37,805 nucleotides of DNA from Marinobacter mobilis (GCF_900106945.1 NZ_FNNE01000015.1:1-37805), one strand, 5' to 3'; numbered from the stretch's first letter, positions 13,862-22,940 are shown. The notes: a model not told the origin generated them from the sequence alone. A program made the numbers and translations.

Positions 13862-16648
13862 TTACTTATCCTGGTCTAGAGCCGATCCAACGGTTTGGCT
13901 GTCGCCAAGTACGGCCGCGTTAGCGACCGGGATGGCCTGAGCGGTGACGTTGCCTATGACCTCGGCGATCATCTCAGCAAATGCCTGCGAGGTATTGGAA
14001 CCATTCGGACAGACACTGTCATTCGGGTTGGCCGGCGTGGCTGGCGCTATGAACGTGGTGTGGTTGGCGTCTGAGCATGGGTTGCCGCCAAAGAAGAATG
14101 AACTTGCGTTGGCAACAGGTGCCACCGGAACCGGATTGCTAGCAGTGATCAGGTCGCCACTGGTCAGCGGATCTACACCCGCACCCAGGTTGATCAGAGC
14201 CATCAGCGGCTCAGTGCCAGCCAGAGGCGCTGACAAGGCTTGGCCCAAGGGGGCGACATTGGCTTCGTTGGGCACCGTCAAGTCGCCAACAACCTCTGAA
14301 ACCAGCAGGCTCGTTGCTCCTTCGGTGGCAATGCTGTTGCCCAACCACTTGGCGTAAGACACCGGATCACCACTATCCATGGCTGACTGCCATACGTAGA
14401 GGAACGTCTCCAGGGCAGAAGAACCTTGGGTAACGCCTGCTGCAGCCAGGCCACCCAGGATCACTGGCGAGAAGCCAGGAGAGTTTTCGCCTAGCTTGGC
14501 TAGCTGGCTGCCGCTGTTTACCAGCGAGATTGAACTGAAGTCTGGGTAAAACGCAGCCATGCCAATGGCGCCATACGCAGCGCGTAAGGTGGCATCTTCT
14601 GCCAGAGCGGTAAACGGCGTGCCGGAAATGCCACCCAGAGAATGCCCAACAAAGTGGAACTTGGCGCCTTGCAGTGAGGTGGCTGAATAGTCTGTGCCAG
14701 TGCCGTCAATGTCCAACGCTCCGCTGGCAACCGTTGCGGACAGGTTCATCAAGTCGATGATGGCTTGGCGCAGGTTGTCTCGGCTGGTGGTCAGGCTGGC
14801 CAGGTTGATTGACAGGCTGCCGGAGCTGACGTTGGTGATGTCAGATTCCTGCTGCGGTGTCAGGGTGCCTGGAATGGCGGTGTAATTGAAATGACGTTCA
14901 CCTACGAAGTCAGCATTCGGGAAGTCGGCTGCATCGATATAGCTGCCGCCAGGGGTCAGGCCTGAGATTTTACCGACGGTGCCGTCCCCCAGGCCATGAA
15001 GCGGTTGGTCCATGGCAATGGTTACTACGCACTTTCCGCCAGCCAGAGTTTGGGCCGTCAGGTTGATGGCGGGAATGGTCGCCACACTTCGATCGGCGGT
15101 AATGCCGTGTTGGAAGACGACCACGTCAGTGATACCCGCAGCGCCATCGATACAGGCACCGCCTGTGGCTACTGGGTCCGGGTAGAACACGGTGAACGGC
15201 ACAGCAACCTTGGCGTTCTCTTCCGGGAACGGCATGTATTGGGTGACATTGAACGTACCGTCGTTATCCCGCGGGAACGCAAAATTGGACAGCGTTGGGT
15301 TGGCGCCCCTGAGTGCGTCAATCGTAGCGTTCATAGTCGTTTCGGCACTGGTGCTGCCTCGCCACATGCCATCAACCAGTCCCGAGCCATCGCTGCCTGG
15401 CAGTTCGAGGTAGTAAGGCAGTTCAATGGCGCCCTCAGATACTTTAACGGCGTCGCCAGCGGCAATCAGGGGGGCATTCCCGGAACCGGCAATGGCGGCC
15501 ATATCCGATGCATTCTTGATCGTCGCATCATAGACCGCAGTCGCGCGTGGCTGCGGGAAAGGAATATCGCCCGCTTGCAGTGCGGAACCAACGATGGTCT
15601 GAACCAGTGAAGGATCAGCAATGTAAGGGCCGACTGCCGCGCCAACCTTCTGTGCCAGCTCCGTGTTTTGTGGCGCAGCGCTCAGCGCATCGGCCAGGGC
15701 AGCAAATACGGTAGACGCCGTGGTACCGGCAGGCATATTGTCCTTGACCACCTGCAACGCTGAGTAAAGCACCACTTCCTGGCCAAGTTGGGTCAGGTAG
15801 GTGGCCGGAGACGTCATGGCACTCATGACGGTCTTGGTGTTGGACGTCGTCAACGTATAAGCCAGGGTGATGTTATTGCTGATACTGTTCGCCGCGAGCC
15901 AACCTTGTCCCAGCTGGACACTGGCCTGAAGCAGATCCCGAATGCTTTGGAGAGAACCGCTGCCCAGTGGGCCATCGCCGGACATTTGTTCGTACGCGAT
16001 TGACTGAGATGTAGGCTGACCGTCAGCACCAGTCACAGTATCAGTCACCAGCACGAGATACTTGGTCTGATCCTCAAGGGGTTCAAGAGGTGTGATTCGG
16101 ATTGTGTTGTTAGAACCACCATCCAGGGAAACAACTTCTACACGCACGTTCTGTACTGCGAACTTTGCCAGATCGAAGGGGTCGGCGCTGTTAATGTACG
16201 CAGGATTGCCTGTCAGCTCTACATCGGGTGTATTGGCTGAAACCGGGAGCATGTTCAACGGTAACAGGAATACCGACTGATTGAGTAAAACCGTGTCAGG
16301 GTTAAGGGTTCCATCAAAACGAAGATCGATTTGCCCAGACGTTGAGAATCCAGCCATGTCCGCAATCGTCTTAGAGGCTGGGTCGGAGCCTGACGTGAAT
16401 CCTGTAAAGTCGAAGTTGGGGCTCTGGCCGGCTCCCAATAGCAGAATCAGGTCAAAGTTCGCCGGGACAGTGAATTCTGGCGACGTAATGAAGGGGTTAA
16501 AGATCGGTCGAACAATGCTTTGGTCGATTGTCGTATCGTTGATCTTATAGTCCGGATTCGCATTAGCACCTGACTGGGCATCGTCTAAGCAGCCCGTAAG
16601 CCCAAGGGTAGACGCCACGGCAAGACTCAATAGGGTTTTCTTGAACAT
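13862..16648 (-). CDS. Pla-1/cef (VolA-like) family lipase lipoprotein
   Basis: This 928-aa protein is related to the large bacterial lipases of the Pla-1/cef/VolA group, which act on lysophospholipids or acyl glycerols outside the cell. The start MFKKTLLSLAVASTLGLTGC at 16648 gives a lipoprotein signal with lipobox Cys20 and has AAGG eight bases upstream; an in-frame ATG at 16690 would hide this signal. The alpha/beta-hydrolase part is near the C-terminus. VVVFQHGIT is the oxyanion-hole strand and HFVGHSLGGISG holds the nucleophile (Ser670). VVGDLTVPN probably carries the acid and DANHTTF the His. The N-terminal ~450 residues resemble surface-displayed domains with Ig-like DQTKYLVLVTDT segments. 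It is a monocistronic gene between its own leader and a terminator. Confidence 0.88.
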   Translation of the reverse strand: MFKKTLLSLAVASTLGLTGCLDDAQSGANANPDYKINDTTIDQSIVRPIFNPFITSPEFTVPANFDLILLLGAGQSPNFDFTGFTSGSDPASKTIADMAGFSTSGQIDLRFDGTLNPDTVLLNQSVFLLPLNMLPVSANTPDVELTGNPAYINSADPFDLAKFAVQNVRVEVVSLDGGSNNTIRITPLEPLEDQTKYLVLVTDTVTGADGQPTSQSIAYEQMSGDGPLGSGSLQSIRDLLQASVQLGQGWLAANSISNNITLAYTLTTSNTKTVMSAMTSPATYLTQLGQEVVLYSALQVVKDNMPAGTTASTVFAALADALSAAPQNTELAQKVGAAVGPYIADPSLVQTIVGSALQAGDIPFPQPRATAVYDATIKNASDMAAIAGSGNAPLIAAGDAVKVSEGAIELPYYLELPGSDGSGLVDGMWRGSTSAETTMNATIDALRGANPTLSNFAFPRDNDGTFNVTQYMPFPEENAKVAVPFTVFYPDPVATGGACIDGAAGITDVVVFQHGITADRSVATIPAINLTAQTLAGGKCVVTIAMDQPLHGLGDGTVGKISGLTPGGSYIDAADFPNADFVGERHFNYTAIPGTLTPQQESDITNVSSGSLSINLASLTTSRDNLRQAIIDLMNLSATVASGALDIDGTGTDYSATSLQGAKFHFVGHSLGGISGTPFTALAEDATLRAAYGAIGMAAFYPDFSSISLVNSGSQLAKLGENSPGFSPVILGGLAAAGVTQGSSALETFLYVWQSAMDSGDPVSYAKWLGNSIATEGATSLLVSEVVGDLTVPNEANVAPLGQALSAPLAGTEPLMALINLGAGVDPLTSGDLITASNPVPVAPVANASSFFFGGNPCSDANHTTFIAPATPANPNDSVCPNGSNTSQAFAEMIAEVIGNVTAQAIPVANAAVLGDSQTVGSALDQDK

Positions 16649-16967
16649 GGGTGGAACCTTTTCCTGTTGTTGTGTCGTTATATTCGGCAACTGACGGGGC
16701 CGGTGAGTCCCGGTAAGCCCTTTGCCAGTGGCCGCTGCTGTCTGGTTGTTGTGTCAGCAATCTCTGCCACTTTTTATGCCACCATGACTATATCTAAAGT
16801 CATTGGATACTGTTGATCGCTCTAAAGTGTGATTCTGGCGTGAGGAGGAGTGATCCGCTGTGATGCAGCCCTCACCAGGAACCGTTTTCGTCTACTTGAA
16901 AATAGTTCCGGTCGGGAAGATTGTCGAGCCGGTGGTTTGAAACCGTCGGCCCGACCCTGTTGGGGGC
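16649..16967. other. 319-bp intergenic region upstream of the lipase gene
   Basis: No gene is supported here. It should hold the lipase promoter (minus strand). TCTAAAGT occurs twice, at 16793 and 16821, 28 bp apart, and the first copy is inside a small dyad GACTATATCTAAAGTC. No clear terminator follows the enoyl-CoA hydratase-like gene on the minus strand. Confidence 0.4.
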
Positions 16968-17741
16968 TCAGCTGAAGCTTGAGTAATCCGGTGTGCGTTT
17001 TTCCATGAAGGCCTTGAAGGCTTCGGCGGCTTCCGGGGATTTCAGGCGTTCAGCAAACAGTGCGCCTTCGGTCTTGAGGGTGTCGAGCAGCTCGTCTTTG
17101 GGAACCCGGTTGAGCAAGGCTTTGGTGGCACGAATTGCCGCAGGTGCCTGGCTGATGATCTGCTGGCAGAACTGACGTGCGGTGGCTTCGGTTTCGACAG
17201 GCTCACAGACCCGGTTGATCAGCCCCAGACGATTTGCGTCGTCGGCACTGAAGGTGCCACCGAGCATCAGCAGCTCCGCTGCCCGAACCCGGCCGATCCA
17301 GGTGGGCAACAGCAAGCTGGAGCCGCCTTCAGGACACAGACCGAGATTGGCGAAGGGCATCTGGAAACGGGTGTTGGTGCCCGCACACACAAAATCACAA
17401 TGCAGCAGCATGGTGGTACCGATACCTACAGCAGGGCCGTTGACCGAGGCCGCGACCGGTTTGCTGGCTGTCGCGAGCAGCATCAGGAATCGGCCGACCG
17501 GTGTTTCTTCAAACGCGCCCGGCAGGCCCTTGGCGAAATCACTCAAGTCGTTGCCCGCGGTGAAGCAGTCGTCGGAGCCGGTAAACAGCACGCAGCGGAT
17601 ATCCGCGTCTTCTTCTGCCTGCACCAGGGCATCGCCCATGGCCGTGTACATGTCATGGGTCAGCGCATTCTTGCGATCCAGCCGGTTCAGGCGAACCACC
17701 AAGAGGTGTTGTTGTTTTTCGGTGAGCACGTGATTGGTCAC
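16968..17741 (-). CDS. Enoyl-CoA hydratase/isomerase (crotonase) family protein
   Basis: This 257-aa crotonase-fold protein acts on an acyl-CoA thioester in the cytoplasm. FTAGNDLSDF and AASVNGPAVGIGTTMLLHCD form the CoA/oxyanion-hole region. FANLGLCPEGGSSLLLPTWIG is the active-site segment with one acidic residue in PEGGSS. That motif is closer to Delta3,Delta2-enoyl-CoA isomerases of the ECI2 kind (PEGCSS) than to classical hydratases, which carry two Glu; isomerase activity is therefore plausible, as inference. The start is GTG 17741, preceded by CAGGAGA. It is divergent from the fumarase gene and stands alone. Confidence 0.88.
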   Translation of the reverse strand: MTNHVLTEKQQHLLVVRLNRLDRKNALTHDMYTAMGDALVQAEEDADIRCVLFTGSDDCFTAGNDLSDFAKGLPGAFEETPVGRFLMLLATASKPVAASVNGPAVGIGTTMLLHCDFVCAGTNTRFQMPFANLGLCPEGGSSLLLPTWIGRVRAAELLMLGGTFSADDANRLGLINRVCEPVETEATARQFCQQIISQAPAAIRATKALLNRVPKDELLDTLKTEGALFAERLKSPEAAEAFKAFMEKRTPDYSSFS

Positions 17742-18028
17742 GGGTATCTCCTGCTATTGGTCTCCGGGTGGATTTAACCTTAAACGAGCGTTTGAATGCA
17801 AAGAGCATAGCTAACTATCTTGATTCTTTGGGTCATTGCCGACGTCGTCCGACTCGTCTGGATGGGGGTACGGGCCCTGCGGGGGGGAGCTTCGCCGATG
17901 GTCGTGTGCGTGGCTCTGTATAAAGAAGGGTCTGGCTGGTAAACTTGGTGCCCGATTTTTCCGGACGGCCTGCCAACGACGGTGCCTGTCCCAGCCTACG
18001 CAAAGCAACATTACCTGATGAGACGCCT

Positions 18029-19543
18029 ATGACCACCGTAATCCGCCAGGACGACCTGATTGAGAGCGTAGCGGACGCGCTGCAGTACATCTCTTACTAC
18101 CACCCCAAAGATTTTATCCAGGCTGTGTATGAGGCCTATCAGAAGGAAGAGTCCCAGGCGGCGAAAGATGCCATGGCTCAGATTCTGATCAATTCGCGGA
18201 TGTGTGCCATGGGTCACCGTCCGATCTGTCAGGACACAGGGATCGTGACGGTGTTCGTCAATGTGGGCATGGATGTGCAGTGGGACTGCGATATGCCGCT
18301 GGATGATGTGATCAACGAAGGCGTTCGTCGCGCTTACACCCATCCGGACAATGTACTGCGTGCTTCCGTACTGGAAGATCCGGACGGCGCCCGTCGTAAT
18401 ACCAAGGACAACACGCCTGCCATCATCCACTACAAGCTGGTTCCCGGCGACAAGGTCGATGTTCACGTCGCGGCCAAGGGCGGTGGTTCTGAAGCCAAGT
18501 CCAAGTTCGCCATGCTGAACCCGTCCGACTCCATTGTTGACTGGGTGCTGAAGATGGTGCCGCAAATGGGTGCTGGCTGGTGTCCGCCAGGCATGCTGGG
18601 CATCGGTATCGGCGGCACCGCCGAGAAGGCGATGGAGCTGGCGAAGGAAGCGTTGCTGGATCCGATTGATATTCACGATCTGAAGGAACGTGGCGCGTCA
18701 AACCGTTCCGAGGAACTCCGTCTGGAGTTGTTTGAGAAGGTTAACGAGCTGGGCATTGGTGCCCAGGGGCTGGGCGGTCTGACCACGGTGCTGGACGTCA
18801 AGGTGAAAGATTACCCGACCCACGCGGCCAACAAGCCGGTGGCGATCATCCCGAACTGTGCTGCTACCCGCCACGCTCACTTTGTGCTGGATGGCACTGG
18901 CCCGTCCCTGCAGACCCCGCCGAGCCTGGAAGACTGGCCTGAAATTACCTGGGAAGTGGGTGAAAACGTGCGCCGGGTAAACCTGGACACAGTGACCCCG
19001 GAAGACGTCAAGGACTGGCAGCCGGGAGAGACCGTTCTGCTGTCTGGCAAGATGCTTACGGGCCGTGACGCGGCCCATAAGAAGATGGTCGATATGCTTG
19101 CCAACGGTGAAGAGCTGCCGGTGGACCTGAAAGGCCGCTTCATTTACTACGTGGGCCCGGTGGATCCTGTTCGTGAAGAAGTGGTTGGCCCCGCTGGCCC
19201 GACGACCGCAACCCGCATGGACAAGTTCACCCGTACCATGCTGGAGAAAACCGGTTTGACTGGCATGATCGGCAAGGCTGAGCGCGGTCAGGTTGCCATC
19301 GACGCGATCAAGGAGTTTGGTGCGGTGTACCTGATGGCGGTGGGTGGTTCTGCCTACCTGGTCTCCAAAGCCATCAAGCACGCCGAAGTGGTTGCTTTCC
19401 CTGAACTGGGGATGGAAGCCATCTACGAGTTTGAGGTGGAAGACATGCCAGTCACCGTGGCGGTAGATTCCAAGGGGACCTCCGTGCACCAGACCGGACC
19501 GGTTGAATGGCACGAGAAGATCATTGCTGCCAAAGCGGTTTGA
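18029..19543 (+). CDS. Fumarate hydratase, class I (iron-sulfur)
   Basis: This 504-aa enzyme converts fumarate and malate in the citric acid cycle. Both the N-terminal catalytic (TtdA-like) and the C-terminal (TtdB-like) domains are present in one chain, the length of E. coli FumA/FumB. Three conserved cysteine motifs would bind the 4Fe-4S cluster: GHRPICQDTGI (C67), GWCPPGMLGIGIGGT, and IIPNCAATRHAHF. The C-terminal domain shows KFTRTMLEKTGLTGMIGKA and LMAVGGSAYLVSKAI. I chose ATG 18029 because homologous sequence starts there; the frame continues to 17945 without a matching start signal. The 287 bp upstream, divergent from the crotonase gene, should hold both promoters. Confidence 0.93.
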   Translation: MTTVIRQDDLIESVADALQYISYYHPKDFIQAVYEAYQKEESQAAKDAMAQILINSRMCAMGHRPICQDTGIVTVFVNVGMDVQWDCDMPLDDVINEGVRRAYTHPDNVLRASVLEDPDGARRNTKDNTPAIIHYKLVPGDKVDVHVAAKGGGSEAKSKFAMLNPSDSIVDWVLKMVPQMGAGWCPPGMLGIGIGGTAEKAMELAKEALLDPIDIHDLKERGASNRSEELRLELFEKVNELGIGAQGLGGLTTVLDVKVKDYPTHAANKPVAIIPNCAATRHAHFVLDGTGPSLQTPPSLEDWPEITWEVGENVRRVNLDTVTPEDVKDWQPGETVLLSGKMLTGRDAAHKKMVDMLANGEELPVDLKGRFIYYVGPVDPVREEVVGPAGPTTATRMDKFTRTMLEKTGLTGMIGKAERGQVAIDAIKEFGAVYLMAVGGSAYLVSKAIKHAEVVAFPELGMEAIYEFEVEDMPVTVAVDSKGTSVHQTGPVEWHEKIIAAKAV

Positions 19544-19554
19544 TCAGCGTCAGG

Positions 19555-19573
19555 GACAGATTTAATGTCTGTC
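19555..19573. repeat. Short palindrome next to the fumarase terminator
   Basis: GACAGA-TTTAATG-TCTGTC is a 6-bp dyad lying 11 bp after the fumarase stop codon and 17 bp before the strong terminator hairpin. Its arms resemble those of the terminator (GTCAGAAC/GTTCTGAC), so the two may be related REP-like units. Confidence 0.35.
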
Positions 19574-19590
19574 TCTGAACAATCAAAAAA

Positions 19591-19623
19591 GGGGTCAGAA
19601 CTCAGGTTCTGACCCCTTTTTTT
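19591..19623. terminator. Bidirectional rho-independent terminator
   Basis: GGGGTCAGAAC-TCAG-GTTCTGACCCC is a perfect 11-bp stem, with six A before it and seven T after it. It separates the fumarase gene from the convergent dddD gene. Confidence 0.9.
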
Positions 19624-19631
19624 CTGCGGGT

Positions 19632-22145
19632 TTAGCTGGGCAGGAATTCCTTGCCCCAACCCAGGCCGGCAATTTTCCGTTCGATCATGGAATCGATCTC
19701 CGCTGGGGTATAACCCACGCTACTTAGCACTTCGCGAGTGGAGTGACCAAACCGCTCGGTGGGGCGGAAGGCACGGACCTGCGCCTCGCTCGGGCGGATG
19801 GAGTAATGGTCAACCTGCGTGATGCAGTGGCCGCTGGGGTGGTCCCGGTAGATCGAGAAGGCAAAGCTGCCCTGGTCTGTTCCGGGGGTTCCATCGGCTT
19901 CGCGGCTGTAGGTCTCACGCAGACTTTCGATGGCCATGGGCACGGCCGCAGCAATGTCTGCGCTCTGCAGCTTCTGGGCCCAATAGTCCGCTGGCGCTTT
20001 GCTCAGGGCCAGGGTCAGGAACTGACTGACGTCGTCGGCAGCAGAAATCCCTGCCAAGCCTTCCACCTGCTCCAGCTTGTTCAGATCGTCGAGGCTGGAG
20101 TCGAGATAGATCCAGCCGTCCCCGGTTGGGTAGAAGTGAGAGAGCTCGTGATTGCCAAGCGCCTCGCGGCCTGACGGCTCATTGAATGGCGCCCGGCCGG
20201 CATAATCAAAGGCGAATGGGGCTTGAGCAAGGTTTGTTACGGCAGAGAGTGACGTTCTGGCACGGGAAACGACACCGGTTTTCTGTTTCCGGTAGAGCGC
20301 CACTGCCATGCCCAGACCTGCAGCAAAACCGCAGTTCACGTCCAGGGTCCCCAGGTGAGCGTGCTCCTCCGGCGTCGTCGGACCGCCGAAACGGCTCATA
20401 ATGCCACTGTTGGCCTGAATGATATCGTCATAGCCGATGTAATCGGTCTTGGGGCCGCGGCGTGGTCCGCCGAGGCAGTCCAGACGGCAGAACAGTACAC
20501 CGGGGTGAACTGCCTGAAGTGACTCATGATCCAGTCCCAGGGGTTTCATTTGCCGTTCAGGCGCATTGATAACCACGATGTCCACCGAGCGAACCAGGCG
20601 ATTAAAGGCTTCCCGGCCCTCATAGGTGGTGATATCGACCAGAGCGCTTCGCTTGCTGACGCCAGTCTGGAAGGTGAAAAGCGTGCCGATCAGCGGATCG
20701 TAGAGCGGTGTTACCGGATCCAGTTTGATGACCTCTGCACCAAAGCGGCTGAGGAACGCGGTGGAGTGCGGGCCTGCAATAACGTTGGTCAGGTCGAGTA
20801 TGCGTACGCCGTCCAGCCAGCCCTTGCCGCTTGCCGGTTTGATGTGGTTTCCGGTCGGCCGGGTGACGGTTTCTTCCGCGGCGACTTTGTTGAGCTCCGC
20901 CAGGGCCTCTGCAAAGGTCACGTTTTTGCGGGCGCGTGGGGTTAGCATGTTGTCTGCCAGGTCTTCCAGCCAGGCAATGGGGCCGCCCTGCTTCATTAGT
21001 CCGTACTCCGGGTCGTCGACTTCCACAATCAGGCCTGCGGCATTGGTGTGTTCGTCATTAACCCACTCCTGAGTGGTGCGATGGGGCGCGCCGGGAATCT
21101 GGCCTTCACCGAACAGCTTGCCCCATTCGTCGGAGGTGCGGGTAAGGAATGCTTTTTTCATCTTGGCTGAAATAATGTCGGCCCACTTCTTTGGCAGAGG
21201 GTAAACACCAATCGAGGTTTCGCCGTCCCACTCGGCAATGGGCATGTGCAGGTCTTTGACGTCCGGCAGTCCTTTCGCCATCAGTTCGTCATAGATGCCC
21301 AGCAGTTTCAGGGCACGTTTGGCGTGGTTGCGGTGGGACGGGCATACGCAATAGAACATGCGGCCATCGGCGCACTCATAAGTTCGATAGAACGGGTCCA
21401 GATACTCCTGCAAGTCGTCGTAGCTCAGATCCATGGTGATGTTGTTGGCTTTACGGTGCTCGATTTCCTCTTCCCGCAGGGTCTTGTAACGCTCGGGCAG
21501 CCCGTCGATAACGTAGGAGTTGTAGGAGAGCCCCTCCATCAGGGCGGCGGCGACAGGCACTTCGATGCTGTCGCCACGACCGGTCTTCTCCCGCTCGAGC
21601 AGGCTGAGCACCACAGAGCTGGCGGCCAGCGATACCGCATAGGAGGAGCCTAGAGGCAGAGGCGAAAAGCTGGGGTTCACCCCCATCAGCACCCGGTTGA
21701 AGCCCATGTCGGTAAAGGCACCACAGGTTGCTGCCACAACGGCTTCCGTGGCTTTCCATTCCTTCCGCAGGTCGTCATTGCTGGCGAAGCCCGGCACCGA
21801 CAGGGTGATCAGTTCCGGCCGGGCGGAGCGCAGATTGTCGAAATCAATCCCCAGCTTCTTCATCACCCCGGGGCGGAAGCTTTCGATCACCACGTCGGCT
21901 TTGTCGATCAGCGCCAGGGCCTGGGAACGACCGGCCTCGGCTTTGAGGTCCAGACGAATACAGCTCTTATTGCGATTGAGTACCGCGTTGGCCGGATGGT
22001 CCCACTGAGGGCCTTCCGGTGGATCAATGTGCACGACAGTGGCGCCGAAATCCGCAAGAACCATCGCCACGGCCGGGCCGGCAATCTGCTGGCCGAAGTC
22101 GACGACACGTACTCCTGCTAACGGAAGTTGGGTTTTGTTGTTCAT
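19632..22145 (-). CDS. dddD: DMSP CoA-transferase/lyase DddD
   Basis: This 837-aa protein is made of two family III CoA-transferase (CaiB/BaiF) domains, about residues 8-400 and 443-837, the unusual architecture of DddD. DddD attaches CoA to dimethylsulfoniopropionate and releases dimethyl sulfide plus a 3-hydroxypropionyl moiety. Counting residues, the C-terminal domain places an Asp in HLGTLDVNCG at exactly position 602, the number reported for the catalytic Asp of Marinomonas DddD. In the N-terminal domain the corresponding place reads LPLGSSYA and lacks the Asp, also as in DddD. AAGGA precedes the ATG. Its divergent neighbours encode transporter, dehydrogenases and LysR regulator of the same pathway. 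A generic CoA-transferase is unlikely in this context. Confidence 0.93.
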   Translation of the reverse strand: MNNKTQLPLAGVRVVDFGQQIAGPAVAMVLADFGATVVHIDPPEGPQWDHPANAVLNRNKSCIRLDLKAEAGRSQALALIDKADVVIESFRPGVMKKLGIDFDNLRSARPELITLSVPGFASNDDLRKEWKATEAVVAATCGAFTDMGFNRVLMGVNPSFSPLPLGSSYAVSLAASSVVLSLLEREKTGRGDSIEVPVAAALMEGLSYNSYVIDGLPERYKTLREEEIEHRKANNITMDLSYDDLQEYLDPFYRTYECADGRMFYCVCPSHRNHAKRALKLLGIYDELMAKGLPDVKDLHMPIAEWDGETSIGVYPLPKKWADIISAKMKKAFLTRTSDEWGKLFGEGQIPGAPHRTTQEWVNDEHTNAAGLIVEVDDPEYGLMKQGGPIAWLEDLADNMLTPRARKNVTFAEALAELNKVAAEETVTRPTGNHIKPASGKGWLDGVRILDLTNVIAGPHSTAFLSRFGAEVIKLDPVTPLYDPLIGTLFTFQTGVSKRSALVDITTYEGREAFNRLVRSVDIVVINAPERQMKPLGLDHESLQAVHPGVLFCRLDCLGGPRRGPKTDYIGYDDIIQANSGIMSRFGGPTTPEEHAHLGTLDVNCGFAAGLGMAVALYRKQKTGVVSRARTSLSAVTNLAQAPFAFDYAGRAPFNEPSGREALGNHELSHFYPTGDGWIYLDSSLDDLNKLEQVEGLAGISAADDVSQFLTLALSKAPADYWAQKLQSADIAAAVPMAIESLRETYSREADGTPGTDQGSFAFSIYRDHPSGHCITQVDHYSIRPSEAQVRAFRPTERFGHSTREVLSSVGYTPAEIDSMIERKIAGLGWGKEFLPS

Positions 22146-22219
22146 AGCTGTTTGTCCTTCCTGTTTCTGGTCCCAACGCTGGCGGTACCGAGCTTTGGTT
22201 TGCGAGTGTCTTGGTCAGG

Positions 22220-22237
22220 TCGAGTGCGAGGACTCGA
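22220..22237. promoter_or_regulatory. Operator-like dyad upstream of dddD
   Basis: TCGAGT-N6-ACTCGA is a perfect 6-bp inverted repeat about 75 bp before the dddD start codon. Its size suits a LysR-type or other dimeric regulator; binding by DddR is inference. Confidence 0.4.
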
Positions 22238-22276
22238 TTGCCGCCATGGTAGGACCAGAAAAGGCCGGCGAACCAG

Positions 22277-22370
22277 CAATAAAAAATGACCCTTAGACCC
22301 CATTTTTTTTATGGCTGGAGCGGGGACGGGAGCCATAAAAAAACTTTGGTCTAAGGGGTGCTTTTTATTG
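22277..22370. repeat. Large imperfect palindrome in the dddD/usp intergenic region
   Basis: Three nested perfect stems are separated by symmetric 4x4 internal loops. The outer stem is CAATAAAAA (22277-22285) with TTTTTATTG (22362-22370). The middle stem is CCCTTAGACC (22290-22299) with GGTCTAAGGG (22348-22357). The inner stem is TTTTTTTATGGCT (22304-22316) with AGCCATAAAAAAA (22331-22343). The loop of 14 bases is GC-rich. In total 32 base pairs lie within 94 bp. Its centre is about equidistant from both start codons. Confidence 0.8.
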
Positions 22371-22484
22371 ATTCAATTCCGAACTTTTTTCTGTTGTAAA
22401 TAGTGGCACTTCGATTCTGGCAGCCAAGCAGGCTGGATAGCTCTCTGGACAGAGCCCATAACAACAAAATGATGAGGACGGAGT

Positions 22485-22940
22485 ATGAGCAACAACTACA
22501 ACAATATCGTTGTGCCGGTGGACCCAGCCCACGAAAGTTCGTGGCGCGAGGCTCTGCCAATGGCGATTGATTTAGCCTTGCAACATCAGGCAACCCTTCA
22601 CCTGGTGACGGTGGTTCCGGACGCAGACGTGCCCGCCATCGCGGTTCACCTTCCAAAAGGTCTTGATCAGAGAATCCGGCAAAAGGGTCGGGATGATCTG
22701 GAAACTCTCCTGGAGCGGGAAGTGCCGAAGTCGGTAACGGCCGCCATCGCTGTCGGTCAGGGCCGGATTGACAAGCAGATCCTGCGCCTTGCCCGTGAGG
22801 CAGATGCGGATCTGATCGTCATGGCCTCCCATCGCCCCAAAGCGACCGATTACCTGATCAGCGCCAATGCTGCCTATGTAACGCGCCACGCCAAGTGTTC
22901 CGTCTTGGTTGTGCGTGAGAACCAGGGGAACGTGAAATGA
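22485..22940 (+). CDS. UspA-family universal stress protein, coupled to DddT
   Basis: This 151-aa single-domain Usp protein is cytoplasmic. The N-terminal strand NIVVPVDPAHESSW carries the Asp that normally contacts the nucleotide. The C-terminal part reads LIVMASHRPKATDYLISANA and then YVTRHAKCSVLVV. ATP-binding Usp proteins have G-2x-G-9x-G(S/T) here, and no glycine is present after residue 115, so nucleotide binding may be weak or lost. The stop overlaps the dddT start by four bases (ATGA). A Usp coupled to a solute transporter recalls TeaD, the Usp regulating the ectoine transporter TeaABC of Halomonas. A role in tuning DMSP uptake is inference by that analogy. It is not one of the standard ddd genes. 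Confidence 0.88.
   Translation: MSNNYNNIVVPVDPAHESSWREALPMAIDLALQHQATLHLVTVVPDADVPAIAVHLPKGLDQRIRQKGRDDLETLLEREVPKSVTAAIAVGQGRIDKQILRLAREADADLIVMASHRPKATDYLISANAAYVTRHAKCSVLVVRENQGNVK

Larger units (their letters stand above)
22146..22484. promoter_or_regulatory. 339-bp divergent control region of dddD and the usp-dddTBC genes
   Basis: No ORF is supported. The region must hold the promoters of dddD (minus) and usp (plus) and probably binding sites for the LysR protein DddR. Two structures are visible and listed separately: a TCGAGT/ACTCGA dyad nearer dddD and a large palindrome near the centre. Clear -10/-35 pairs are not evident. Confidence 0.6.

Noticed and set aside
18698..19513. 271-aa minus-strand open frame
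   Set aside because: It is antisense to the class I fumarase. No domain is recognisable.
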